DNA from: Takakia lepidozioides
Lineage: Eukaryota > Streptophyta > Takakiopsida > Takakiales > Takakiaceae
Length of the DNA stretch: 60,000 bases
Assembly (NCBI GenBank): GCA_030704615.1
Contig: CM060731.1
Location: forward strand, 78,040,756-78,100,755
Direction of reading: 5' to 3'
In this document: piece by piece, positions 23,301 to 33,963 of the stretch
Layout of the letters: every line of letters begins with the position of its first letter
How positions within the stretch are numbered: position 1 is the first letter of the stretch
The notes under the pieces: generated by a model
What the model was told of the DNA's origin: nothing
Databases searched by the model: none
The model's input: only the letters and a program-made list of their open reading frames with translations
Position numbers and translations under genes: made by a program

Positions 23301-26300
23301 ACAAAGTCTGGAGGAGGGTTTGTATCGTGGAGGCTCCTGACCCCAGAAAGAAGGTTAGGAGTCTTACCCTCATGGCTTAAATTTTTTGGCTATGCTGAGG
23401 TTTTAGTACACGAAGTGGCGTTTTAACAAATTTGACCCTGGGGTCTTGGCCCCTCCCACTTTTCAGTGGAAGGAGAGGAGGGATCGCCGTCTTTTTTCTC
23501 CAGGTTTATAGAAAATAAGTAGCAAAGGAAAAATCTTGCTACTGTTATTTCATGCATTGCTCAGATCTGGATGTCTTCAGCAGCTGGTACTGAGTTTGAC
23601 GTTAATAGAGCTACCTGGTGTTCAAACAGTGTGATTGATCTGGGTTTCTGCTGGTGGAATCTGATCATTCCTAGGGCTCCTGGGCAACCCCTGCAGAGGA
23701 CGTTTATCATGAGGAGCTCGACAAGCTGCTGGCCAGCTTAAAAATCGAAACCCCCTTCTTTCTTGTTACTCAGGTTAGAGACCTGAAGCTGCTCTGATTC
23801 TTTCTCTGTCATTCTTCCAGTGGAACAATCACATTATCATTATTGAATCAGACTTTACTGCAAGCAGTATCACTCACTACCATGTGATGTCACACTTGTG
23901 CTCGACACAGAGAGACATGATGGGATATGGTTGGCTCTGGGAGAGTGGAAGAAGGAATCACAATAGTGGGAAGGATATCAAATCTCCGTGAGAGGCCTTC
24001 AGGCCGTCTATGTCCCTACCAAGACAGTTTGTAGGTAGTTGATCAGGGTATTGTTGTGAGGGAGCAAGGACGGGGGTAGAGCTACTATCCAAGGTAATAT
24101 GTGTTCGTATTTTGGGAAGTGAAAAGAGCCACTCTATTAATCTACTCCAAGGAGTTCAAACAAGGAGTCATTCGAAAAACTTCTCCTACTCAAACTAGCA
24201 CTAGCCTAATAAAATTTGATGAGTGAGGAGTTTGTGTGCAGGGCTTTATACTTGGGTCGTATGGCCTGACTTGGGCTCTGAAGAACCCGGGGAGGGTTGC
24301 CAAGTTGGCTGTTATGAATACGCCCTTGACACCCTCTGCTCCATTGCCCAGCATCTTTCAGCAATTACGGTTGAACTTTTGTACTTATAAAAATCCATTC
24401 ACAAATTGTAGGCACATGTGCCTGCACTGCAATGTCAAATCTGTTTGTTTGTGTTTGCATCTATGCATGTATGTGTGTTCTAATTTTAAATGGGTGCATG
24501 GATTCCATTAGAAGCTTGTGTGTCCTGTTCATGTAGAGATAACTATGCATGTCTACACACGTCCTTTGTATTTGATTTCGATGTCTCATTGGATGTCTAT
24601 GAGAATGCTTATGTGTAAACCAAAGTGTATGGACGTGTGATTTCTGTGTGTCTGTTTTAGGAGTCTCTGCTTATGAAGGTGAACCAGTTTCTCTATTGCT
24701 CGTGAAAATCACAGTTACCCATTATGGAACTGGACATTCCTCTCTATTTCTGTCTCTCTCCCTCCTTCACCCTCCCTACACTCTAATTTAGTGGTACTTG
24801 CGGGCTACAGGTTTCCTTTTGTTGGGGAGTTCACATGCCAAAATGCTATATTGGCAGAGCGATTTGTAGAAGCTGGAAGCCCGTAAGCTCCCTAAGATTG
24901 TGTACTTCCTCACATATTCACAATTGGCCCAAGGATCTTTGCATTTACATGTTTTGTAATGTTCTTGATGATGTGATAGGGGAGGCTGGAGGAACATCAT
25001 GCAATCTAGCCCCATGATACATGTGGTGATGCTTTGACGGCTTTGGAATGTAGGTATGTGCTAGAGTCGGATGATGCTGATGTCTACCGGCTCCCCTATT
25101 TAGACAGCAGTGACCCAGGCTTCTGTATGTTCCTCCTTCCTTTTCCTTCCTATCCTCTGTTGAACCCCTTTTCTTCCCACATGCTCCACTCATAGAGTCT
25201 AAGTCAGTCAGGGTTGGGAATCCCACAAAATCTAGGGCCAAAAGATTATGGCCAACATGAATTATTGAATGGAATTTATCTCTCACTTTCTCTTTCTCCG
25301 GCTGGCATAATATACAGACAACAGGATTTGAACAACGCAATGTGTTTGGGACTGGCGCAATACCCCCTGGCTGTGGTTTATGTTCTTGGCATACACGAAT
25401 ACCCGTGTCACAGGGTGCTTAAGTAAAGGTCCATCTTGCAGTGGGACTGTTAGAGAGGTCTGACGTTCCCTTCTGAGATGGTCACCTTGGGGTCCGTGAC
25501 TGCAAGGCTATGGCATGTGGGTAATCGCCAATAATACACTTTTTGCACTTCTAATACTTTTATACCCTCCTATTTATTTTCATGGCTTCTGGAGGTAACT
25601 TTGGATAACTGATGGTTGATGGTGGGACCCAGCACTGTTGGCAGCCACAAGGAAAGCGCCAATCAAGGATTTGACATCTCGAATTGCTCAGGGATTCTCC
25701 TTCAACAGGTACAGATTAACTGGTGTGGTTCTGCAGGGGACTCTGCTTTGAAAGAAATGTTTTGTGTCAAGTTACGTATGCAATAAGCCTAGAGGCAAGG
25801 CTATTCTGGCATCACAGACCCAATAATTCAGGGACCCTCTTCGAAATGGTAAAAAAAAAAACCGGCCCTGCATTTGAGCTCTTACAGTGGAATTTGACTG
25901 GTGCCTTGCCCGAGTAACAAGTCCTAAAATGGAAGTCACATGCTGACTGTTGGGTCATTTTCAGTTGTGCCAGAGGCCCCATAGAAAGGTGTTGCATTGC
26001 TTGTCCTGGTTTCTGTACTTCTTGATTGATTGCAATGGAATTATCAGTTAGGGCCCCAAGAATCTCTTGTTTCTGTCCCTCTAAATCCATCTAACAGACA
26101 CACTGGGTATTATGTTTGTCGCAGTGAGGTTGTGTTTTTCTATTCACAATGCACCCCCGCCCCACCCCTCCCCTGTTCAGTCCCACGATCGCCCGCTGAA
26201 TGGGTGGTGCTTCTTGTGAAGGATCTTTTGTTTGCTTTTGTTGTGGGATTATGTAGAGGCCAAGATTTTCCAGAGTAGAGCCCTTCATGCTTCTATGTTG

Positions 26301-26863
26301 CAGTGCTTGTTTCAAACGTGTTTGAGGTTGTTGTCCTTTGCTTCCATGAGAAAGGTCGGACAAGTTTTCAAGATTGACTTACGTGTATAAGCTCATGCAG
26401 TTGGAAAGTACCGACGATTGTTGCATGGGGGGAGGCGGACAAATATCTTCCAAAGTCAGAAGCTGAAAACTTTGTGAAGAGTAATCCGGACTCTATGAAG
26501 TTAGTGATGCTTGACGGAGCTGGACATATGCCGCAAGAAGATTGGTAATCAGCTCCTCCCTCTGCCAGTAAGGACCTGAAAAAGAAATGTAATGAAATGA
26601 AGGACAAACCTAGGAAGAAGGGAAAAATAACTGCCAGTAAAATTTTCAAGGGAGTGTTTTCCTTCTTGCTGGTAGATATTTGCCTAGCGACATGAGAAGT
26701 ATTGTACTGCCATTACAGGTTTCTGCCAGTTTCTGAGGATGAGATGAGCACTTTGCTCTTTTTCAATGAGTTACTTCCATGAAAGGCGGCAGTTCTTCTC
26801 ACACAATGCTTGTGTTTCTGCAGGCCTGAGAAAGTAGTAGAGGCACTAAGAAAAAATTTCTGA
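20374..26863 (+). CDS. Alpha/beta-hydrolase-fold protein, probably plastid, nucleophile missing
   Basis: Twelve exons join in phase to a 409-aa protein: 20374-20679, 20771-20830, 21106-21181, 21798-21883, 22667-22760, 23697-23773, 24242-24369, 24811-24882, 25054-25124, 25633-25708, 26401-26544, 26824-26863. The first 70 residues are Ala/Ser/Arg-rich, like a plastid transit peptide. The fold is shown by GTIIFLHGAP (oxyanion HG, about residue 161), APDWLGFGFSEKPQPGY (about 185), WGEADKYLP (acid, D362) and DGAGHMPQED (H391). The position of the nucleophile elbow reads LVTQGFILGS, so Gly replaces the expected Ser, Asp or Cys. The overall pattern is that of plant chloroplast hydrolase-like proteins related to haloalkane dehalogenases and epoxide hydrolases. 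With His and Asp kept but no nucleophile, classical hydrolysis is doubtful. The start of exon 3 is the least certain boundary. Confidence 0.85.
21250..23200. repeat. Dispersed about 90-bp repeat inside hydrolase introns, both orientations
   Basis: Copies at about 21485-21580 and 23117-23200 (plus) share gaaatgaaatgaaatggt, gaaagctcatagagctta and tgggacaaaatgga. A third lies on the minus strand at about 22490-22570, and a diverged one at 21270-21335 (gacagctcaaagatctttgg). All lie within introns 3, 4 and 5 of the hydrolase gene. No coding capacity or terminal repeats are visible; they may be short non-autonomous elements. Confidence 0.6.
22218..22424 (+). mobile_element. Possible LINE reverse-transcriptase zinc-knuckle fragment
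   Basis: A 68-codon frame in intron 4 of the hydrolase gene reads EIETEEHFFFHCPYMRAGEI. This resembles the zf-RVT segment at the C-terminus of plant LINE polymerases (E-T-x-x-H-x-F-x-x-C). No RT catalytic motif is nearby, so if correct this is a short 5'-truncated remnant. Confidence 0.35.
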
Positions 26864-27660
26864 GCTTGGACATGTCCAGAGGTTCCCAGTGTCCTCATTT
26901 TGGAAAGGTCACCCCCGTCAATATTCTATTTGTAACCCACAGTGTAGTCTAATAACAGTCACCCATTTCCCATGTCTTTGTAAACAATCCATGTTGGTCT
27001 ACAAATAGGGGGTTCATTTCAACCTTTCTACTACCCCTGAAGGAGTGAACACGGAACAGCAGCAGCCCATTAAATATGAAGATACTGCCTAGACTGAGGA
27101 AGTTCTCACGAGAGAGGATGCATTGGTTACTGTAATGCTTTTCCATATATCAAAATTGTTGTACTATTTGTTGTTGGCCTAAAGGCAAGGAAGGGTAGAA
27201 CGAAAGTCCCATAGCTCATTGGCAGCCCACCAATTCCCAGCAGCAACATTGAGCATTGCCAGAGGTGGTATTGACGGGAGATGACAAGTTCTTGGTTTTC
27301 GAGTGGAGAAAAGGAAGAAAAGGAAAGGAACAAACTCCCTTTCCTCAAAAGCAAGAGTGGGCAGATGAAAGCTCGTGGATCCATCATTAGGCTAACAATC
27401 TTTTTCAAATCCATTCTGGGTGTACAATAGTGTACAATAAATCCTAGAGCTTTGCACCTGTCTGCCAGGAAAAAATGAGAAAGATATGTGTGTGAAGTTG
27501 TGTACATGGCACTGACTCGCTGGAAACGTGAACAGCATGCCCACAAGCAAGTGGTAGGTATTTGATTTCGCTTTCCAGCAAGCGACAAGTACTAACCTAG
27601 TTGTACAAGACCTCGGTGTACGTGTTCTCTGTTCCTTGTGAGGTCGCTGCTCGATACCAG
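26864..27660. other. Intergenic, no gene seen
   Basis: AT-rich sequence downstream of the hydrolase stop. The minus-strand frame 27127-27588 (153 codons) has a hydrophobic, Cys-rich composition without any recognised motif and no splice or promoter support. Confidence 0.35.
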
Positions 27661-27664
27661 TGTG

Positions 27665-28560
27665 CGGATAAATCATTTACCCAGATTTATCCGGCGGGTA
27701 CATCAGGTAGTGAGTAGTAAGGGTAAATGATTTACACGGGTTGGCCCATTTCATTACCCTTACACTTACCCTTCAGCCAGGTAAATAATCTGAGATACCC
27801 TTACCCCTATGAAGGGTGAATAATTTCCATATACCCTTTACCTGCTGATAAATATAATTTTTTGGAAGGTAAATAGCAAAAGGGTAACAAAAAACTCTTC
27901 TTCATCCTTAAGTAGAGGGTCTTCACTCAAGGGTCCCTTGTGCAAGCATCCTCCCTCTATCACCATCTCCAAGGGTGTACCATTATCGTGCACCACATAA
28001 GGGGGGCATACCATTGTCCTGCATACCATTTAAGGGCTTCATCTCTATGAAAAGCTTTGGGTTTGTGTCAAGAGTCACTTTGCTTAGAGTGCAGGGGAGG
28101 GGAGTTTCCAATGCTATCAACTCAACCTGGATGATCTTGGAGGCACTAGTTTTGCGGATGAGACACTCTTACATACATGGTCTTATAGTTTGGCTTTGCT
28201 TGATTATTATTTTGGTGTGAAGAAACATGCTCATGATCATCCCTCATATTATTCACAACATATGATACAATCAGCCCCATACTAAACCAAAAAATAGAGC
28301 AAAACTTGATTACCTTAATTAATTAGTTATGTTTTTTGAGGTGAGCATAACAAACAAAATAAACTATATATCCTTCAATGTATCCTTTATTTACCCCACG
28401 AATATAGAAAGGGTAAATCATTTATCCTTACCCAATATTTAAGCCTTTACCCTTTATCCGTAGGATAAATAAAGGGACATATAAATAATTTATCTTTACC
28501 CGGAGGATAAATAATCATTTGATTTCTATTTATCCTTACACGGAGGATGAGCAAAAATCT
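27665..28560. repeat. Array of GGGTAAAT / ATTTACCC dyad words
   Basis: GGGTAAAT, ATTTACCC, TTACCCTT, AAGGGTAA and GGATAAAT words recur at short irregular spacing in both orientations, for example gataaatcatttaccc (27669), gggtaaatgatttacac (27721) and gggtaaatcatttatcc (28410). Dense at 27665-27860 and 28380-28560, with an ordinary stretch between. Function unknown; it has the look of subterminal repeats of a transposon. Confidence 0.55.
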
Positions 28561-29129
28561 ACTTACCCACACAACACTGGTCAATCGGCCCGGGTATGTG
28601 CAAGGGTATAGGTAAGGGTATGCTAGAACCAACCCGGCTGGTATGTCATGCAGCTTATACCCCGGATCTTTGTAGAACTTAGGGTTTAAGGTTCCAAACA
28701 TACCCAAAACTGATACCATACCAGTCACAGTAGGTGGCGAAGCAATACTACAATTAAGAACAATACTTAATGGGGGAAAGTTTCTATATGGGAGGGGTAG
28801 CAGGTATGGCATACAATGGTCAACGTACAAGGTACAATGTGCAGGATTTCTTCAGTTTTTGTCATGGCAGCCAGCCCTTCGCCCATTTGTTACAATCTAA
28901 CCTTACAATACAAAGACCTTCACTAATTCATGAGCAGTACAAATTAAAAGAGTATGATAAATTAAATAGAGTATGATGATTGTTGGGGTATAACATACCA
29001 TTGTACACGCTGCCCCAATATGTCATTTGAAGTTTTGCCATACCCATGCCTAGGACCAGGGTGTCCCAAATTTGGAAATACCCATACCCATCCTATAACC
29101 TACCCTAGCCACTTCTAATCTACACTGGG

Positions 29130-29650
29130 CCTTACCAGTTGGACCGAACAGCCAAGTTGGAGATACCAGGACCAGTCTGGTATGCCAAAATGGACATACC
29201 AGTACAACACTGGTCAATACCAGTGTTGGTCTGGTATATAGGTGAAGGACTGGTATAAAGTACTGGTATATGCACTGGTATTAGATACCAGACCAGTCTG
29301 GTATCATTTGGGAGAATACTTGGTCATATACTCGACCAGGCTGTATGTGTATTATACTAATTTATGTATACATATGCCTACATACTTGTACTTATGTATA
29401 TTTAATTGATACTTCCCATGTGATAAACTTCAATATGGCTTTGGAATGATACCAGAATTATATCTCATACCAGCTGGTGTTGTGGTCATGATACTCATAC
29501 TCATACCAGTATCTGGAAAAAAAATACATCCACCATTATATAGACCAGACTGGTATAAATTTTTGTGATACGTCTGGTACCAGGACCAGTCTGGTATGTC
29601 CTGAACCTGATACCAGAACAACACTGGTCAATAGTCAATACCCTACCTAG
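29130..29650. repeat. Array of ACCAGTCTGGTAT-type palindromic words
   Basis: The dyad accagtctggt, often as ataccagaccagtctggtat (29284-29303), occurs with partial copies (tactggtat, ggtctggtat, acaacactggtcaatacc) many times in about 500 bp, in both orientations; isolated copies reach 30230. The string acaacactggtcaat also appears at 28570 next to the GGGTAAAT array, linking the two. Confidence 0.6.
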
Positions 29651-30239
29651 GCTGGTATTGGCAAAGGCAGTATCCGGGCAATACCCATATGAGGGGTAAA
29701 ATATTAGTATCAGCCAATGTTGGGCAGGTGGAGATCCAGCCCACCCCTTGCATTTTATTAATTTCACCCAACATGCCAGACCTTCAAGACCTTGTCTCTC
29801 CGTGATCAAGAGGTAGATCTGTTCAAACACAAATACGAGGGATGAGAAGAATCTCTGCAGTGCAGATTTGGCCATGTGGGACAATGAGACTTGGAAGTTC
29901 CTAACTGATTGCACTTGATTTCATAAAATATGCATATGTATGCAATGGGCTTTTGCAACATTTCAATTATTTTCATGGAAAGCCAGGTATACTTAAAAAT
30001 TGGCCTAATAATCTGGCTACCACTTAAATTAAATTATTTATACCCCGGGTTGGTATCCAGCTGGTATATTACAACTACGATTGGTTGATAACTATCGGCA
30101 ATTCCAAAATCCTGCATCTATAGAAAACCCATGGGTATTAAAATTTTGTGAGTATTTTAATGCTATGGAACCGGCTGGTATGGAACAATGAAAAAGTAAA
30201 TATTTCAATACCAGGACCCGGCTTGATAGGATTTGGATA

Positions 30240-30890
30240 TTTATGCTCTGATCCACATGAATGCGAGATTGTCATGGCTCCTAGTAGATGGTGCCCAAAC
30301 TAGTTCTTGCAATTCCGAGCCACTTGAAGGCCAATATTGCTACCAGTTGATCTGGATGAAGAACCTCAACTAGCAATAGACGCCCATCACTCTCTACAAG
30401 CCTTGGATGAACTATACTACTCTACCAAAATCAGGCATTTGTACAGCAACTTCAGTCCACACACCTGTACCAATGTCACAAGCCATCAAGTGGTGGCCTT
30501 TCTCTCGTATATAAAATAGAGCAAAGAGAGTAGGCCCACATATCACACTTCCTGAACAATACGCATCACCTTCTGTGGGCATCTTTCCAGTCTCGGTCCA
30601 ACACTCGCAAACTGAGTCCTAGATATCTGTTCTCCAACGTCTCCTCCCGTCGTGGCTGCCAGACATGACAAGGACCTTGTAGGTGTTGCTGCATCTATCC
30701 ACAGTCATATTTACTGTCTGCACATCGACGAAATGTGTTGAATTGTCGTGAAGCAGGGCAGGCAATTGTCTGGAACTATTCGACAGAGGATTGGACACAA
30801 TCCATAAGCCTTTGTCCTCGACCATTACGCAAAATAAGCCTCCATTGGCAGCACAAACGCTGGTTAGTTTGTATGTTTTGATCATTCTCT
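30240..30890 (-). pseudogene. F-box gene fragment (second copy), degenerate
   Basis: Minus strand from 30885 reads SVCAANGGLFCVMVEDKG and onward through RRRWRTDI, closely matching the middle of the F-box gene at 17.2-18.4 kb. An in-frame TAG follows at 30619-30621, after which the frame continues through about 30430 (TGKMPTEGDAYCSGSVICGP). The part to about 30240 matches the C-terminal region only in scattered pieces. The N-terminal F-box is absent. This is a truncated, decayed duplicate. Confidence 0.8.
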
Positions 30891-30908
30891 ATTCCTCAAT
30901 ACATAGTG

Positions 30909-31240
30909 CTAATCACTAATCATTTCCATTAGTCTCAAGTATATAATTCTAATGTCTGGCAAACAGTGAGATCATTGGACCTAGTATCCATGATGCTGCC
31001 TCATGATCAGTTATATATCAATCATGGTGATAGGATAGTTGAAACTAATGCCCTGGACAGAGGAGGAAGCTTTTGAAGCTGACTCACATCTGTAAGAGCT
31101 GATCACTAACCATTAGTCTTAAGTATATAAATCAAATGTCAAGCAAAACTATGAGATCATTGGACCTATTGTCTATGCTACCTGATCACTTATCAATAAT
31201 GGCCACAATGATAGTTGGCAATGCCCTGGATGGAGGAAGC
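30909..31240. repeat. Tandem du­plication, two copies of about 140-160 bp
   Basis: Copy one (30909-31070) and copy two (31099-31240) share gatcattggacct, cctgatca(c/g)tta-like words, atagttg and ccctgga(c/t)(a/g)gagg(a)ggaagc. A third, more distant relative lies at 15190-15345 next to the RING gene. The retroelement is inserted 26 bp after copy two. Confidence 0.6.
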
Positions 31241-31262
31241 ATTCAAAGCCGGTGTGGATTCT

Positions 31263-31266
31263 TGAA
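31263..31266. repeat. Target-site duplication TGAA, left
   Basis: TGAA immediately before the element's first base (TGTCAAG). The same four bases follow its last base at 43344-43347. Four to five bp is the usual size for Ty3/gypsy elements. Confidence 0.55.
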
Positions 31267-31615
31267 TGTCAAGTTAAATAAGCACAGTGTGAAACTAACT
31301 AGAATAAAGCTAGTTATTTGTATTTAACACTTGGATTTAGGTCAAGTGTTAAATCAGGTGTCAAGTTTAGTTTGACACCTGAACTGTCTTATCTTCACGA
31401 GAGCGTCAGTCGCGCGGCTCATCTCTCTCGAGTTGAGCCTGCGCGACCGAGCTCCTTCATGCTTAGAATTTGAGTGTGCTTATGTAGGGGTATAGGTTGT
31501 TGTGGGGTGGAGTCCCCATAGCTTGGGGTGCCCCTGGCTCGACTATTATCTTAAAGAGTGATGTTGAGGGATTTCATGTTTCTTGTGTGAACAGTGCATT
31601 TCAAGCTTTCTATCA
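31267..31615 (+). repeat. Terminal unit L, 5' copy (349 bp)
   Basis: Begins TGTCAAGTTAAAT and ends TTTCTATCA. The 3' copy at 42909-43257 has the same length and differs at about five sites, four of them transitions. Here L is followed directly by ctcgagaaagatgac rather than by the 86-bp R unit that follows the 3' copy. No match to a common plant primer-binding site (TGG-start) follows. Confidence 0.9.
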
Positions 31616-32409
31616 CTCGAGAAAGATGACTCTATCTAGTTTCCAGTGCTAAGCTAGATATGATTTTTTGTTTTTTAAAGCATTATTATAATATAGCTTG
31701 GTCACGGGGAGCAGAACAGGAAGGCGGAAACCATTCGAAGTGTTGCTGCAGCAGTTCAAAGCCAACAATAATCGGCCCCAGGGATGCCCGTTTGTTTGAG
31801 GCTGGTGGAAGCATTCGCAGGGGTCGCCTACACATTCTCATTTGGAGTGTGCGCTGCAGGTAATCCTGTTGCAGTGGGGTCCCTGGTGTCAAACCAGGCT
31901 GTTGCGGTGGTAGGAGGGTCAGCGTGGCCGCGGCGGATGGTTTTGCTGCAGAGCTCGCGATTCCCAAGCGCGGTGGAGCAATATGTTGAAATTCCAGTAG
32001 TGCAAGCGTCATGAATGTGTGTTGCAGGTCAATTGGGTGGTTGATGGACTTGCGCCTCCGTGCAAGAATCTGAGAGAGACACAGATTACTTGCCATGGCA
32101 GCTACATAAGGGAGAAAGTGACCTCGAGGATGAATATAAGAAGGGATATGCTCTGGAAGTCGCTTGCGCTCCTCAATAATTTCTAACGCAGAGAGTAAAA
32201 ACAACGTGTCATTTTGGTACCCGGCATGAAGACGATAGAGGTCGTGGCTCTGGCCTGACTCCCTACAGTAAGTAGGAAATATATCCTACTTACAATCCCG
32301 GGAACAAATGGGTAAGAGCTTCGAAGGCTGGCTCAGATCGTTTGAACTTTGGATGGTCTGCAGACATATTTCTTGTTTTCGAGCAATGTGGCAGACAGCT
32401 GCTCCTTGG

Positions 32410-32531
32410 TTTTGGTTACGACCTCCACCACGACCTCTGCCTCCTCTACCTCTCTGGACTACATTGCCTCGTCCTCGGCCACCATTGTTCCCTTGGAACT
32501 GGCCTGCTGAGAAGGTGGATGTGATGTCCAT
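32410..32531 (-). pseudogene. Inverted gag fragment (Gly/Arg-rich region)
   Basis: Minus strand reads GQFQGNNGGRGRGNVVQRGR, the same Gly/Arg-rich segment that follows the second zinc knuckle of the element's own gag at about 36540-36620. Nucleotides ggccagttccaagggaacaa are shared exactly. It lies in reverse orientation within the leader, so it comes from another copy or from internal rearrangement. Confidence 0.75.
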
Positions 32532-32644
32532 GTAAGCATTAGCTATTCACAACCTACAACGTCTTCGTAGTCCATAGTCGACTATTTGCCGTTCTCTTTC
32601 TGCCGCGGTTGCCAAATTGACCCGGCGATTAGGAGGCTGAAGCT

Positions 32645-32740
32645 ATGGCAGGAGTTGAGACAGGCCATGACGCACCAGCCATGGTAGTGTCTGAAGGGAA
32701 GACTGTTGCAGTTATCATGGTCGGTGGTCCAACAAAAGGC
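32645..32740 (+). pseudogene. Captured first exon of a GDP-mannose pyrophosphorylase alpha-like gene
   Basis: From ATG at 32645 the frame reads 32 codons ending KTVAVIMVGGPTKG. That closing block is the N-terminal nucleotide-binding loop of plant mannose-1-phosphate guanylyltransferase alpha-type proteins (family GGPTKGTRFRPL). Similarity stops right after TKG, where an exon border would be plausible, and unrelated sequence follows. A lone exon without its gene inside a retroelement leader suggests capture. Identification rests on one short but distinctive motif. Confidence 0.6.
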
Positions 32741-33392
32741 GATCCAAAATCTCTTTGGTAGGTGGTGTGGAGCCATTCAGGCTATGAACGTGCGGCTCGA
32801 ACTTTACCAGCCGATCCATGACCCGGCATGGGGGCTTATTGCACCATTGGGTGTAGATGCTCGGATTCTTGCAAGGACAGATAATCGGGGGAGGCGAGAA
32901 GGTCGTATGCTTTCTCCACTTTCCCTTGCATCTGGACCCCGGAGGCCATCTCCATAACAAACGCCCTATCACCTTTTAGGAGTGCAACTCCATCTTGCGC
33001 AGGGTGTAGTAGTTCGATTTTGAGAACTCTTGACCAAAGCTAGCTGCCATGCTTCGTGACGCCGTGAGTGGGGCGTATAAGACCTTGCCTAGAGGGATAT
33101 TCATTTCCTCAAGTCGCTTCCTGGCACGACACAAGGCTTGCTCTTTGGGCATATCGGTGTCACCATCGAACCTGGTGAGAATGTGACAGGGAGTAGCAGA
33201 CAGGCCTGAGTTCCAGACAATTGGGGTCGAAGTTAGCACCTCACCGAGCGATTTATCGCACCCATGAGCAAGTTGTGTATGGCTCCTCTTTCGCTCCATC
33301 TAGGATGGGTTCCACGCCGAATGCCACTGGTTCAATGCCCTCTGCCCTATCGACCTGACAGGAGGCCAGAGCCTCGTACCTTCTAATTTCCT

Positions 33393-33581
33393 ATGAACTT
33401 CGTTCCTGCACCTGCGGAAAAGGGTGTCGCAGGGTTTATGATCAACTCTCTTATGGGTGGAGTCTTTGCAGCTGTGTCTCAGACTGCTGTGGCTCCCATC
33501 GAGCGAGTGAAGCTTCTCACCCAGAACCAAGATGAAATGCTGAAATCAGGTCGCCTTGCAGAGCAGTTCACCAGTGTTTGA
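33393..33581 (+). pseudogene. Captured fragment of a mitochondrial ADP/ATP carrier gene
   Basis: The 62-codon frame contains [20 protein letters not shown] then [20 protein letters not shown]. This is the first transmembrane helix and the carrier signature (P-x-[DE]-x-x-[RK]) of adenine nucleotide translocators, which exchange ADP and ATP across the inner mitochondrial membrane. Family members have about 300 core residues in six helices; only helix 1 and the following loop are present, then unrelated sequence and TGA. The fragment cannot work as a carrier. Confidence 0.8.
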
Positions 33582-33963
33582 AACACCTGTAGGTGAAATC
33601 CAGGGAATCTGTGAAAACTACATGGACGTGTTGGGAACTCGTAGGTGACTTGGGAACAGTTTTTGATGGCGAGAACGTTTTGGGTGTGAAAAATTAAAAG
33701 AAATTCGTTCTTTGATCTAATTTAAATTAGATAGAGCCTGTTTGGCCATAGCTTTGGCCTACCAAGGCCGTTTGACCCAAAACTTGCACAGGGACCTACA
33801 GAAAGGGGAAATCTACCTATTTAGACCTGGTTTTAGTTTTTTGGACTATGCTAAAAATCTATGGAATTTTTTGAGTGTGAGTGCGCTATGAAAGATCCAC
33901 AATTCTGTTTCTAGAACCTGTTGTGGTCTACATGAGAGACAAATCTGTGGATGTCCTCCTTGT

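Larger units (their letters stand above)
31616..33963 (+). other. Retroelement leader built of unrelated fragments
   Basis: About 2.3 kb between L and the first unassigned ORF. It holds an inverted gag fragment, a GDP-mannose-pyrophosphorylase-like first exon and an ADP/ATP-carrier fragment (listed separately). Open minus-strand frames at 31686-32204 and 32976-33299 have ordinary composition but were not recognised; they may be further captured pieces. The last 350 bp (33600-33960) is AT-rich and featureless. No primer-binding site was identified. Confidence 0.5.

Noticed and set aside
27127-27588. Minus-strand open frame of 153 codons downstream of the hydrolase gene
   Set aside because: No recognised motif, low-information hydrophobic composition and no splice or promoter context.
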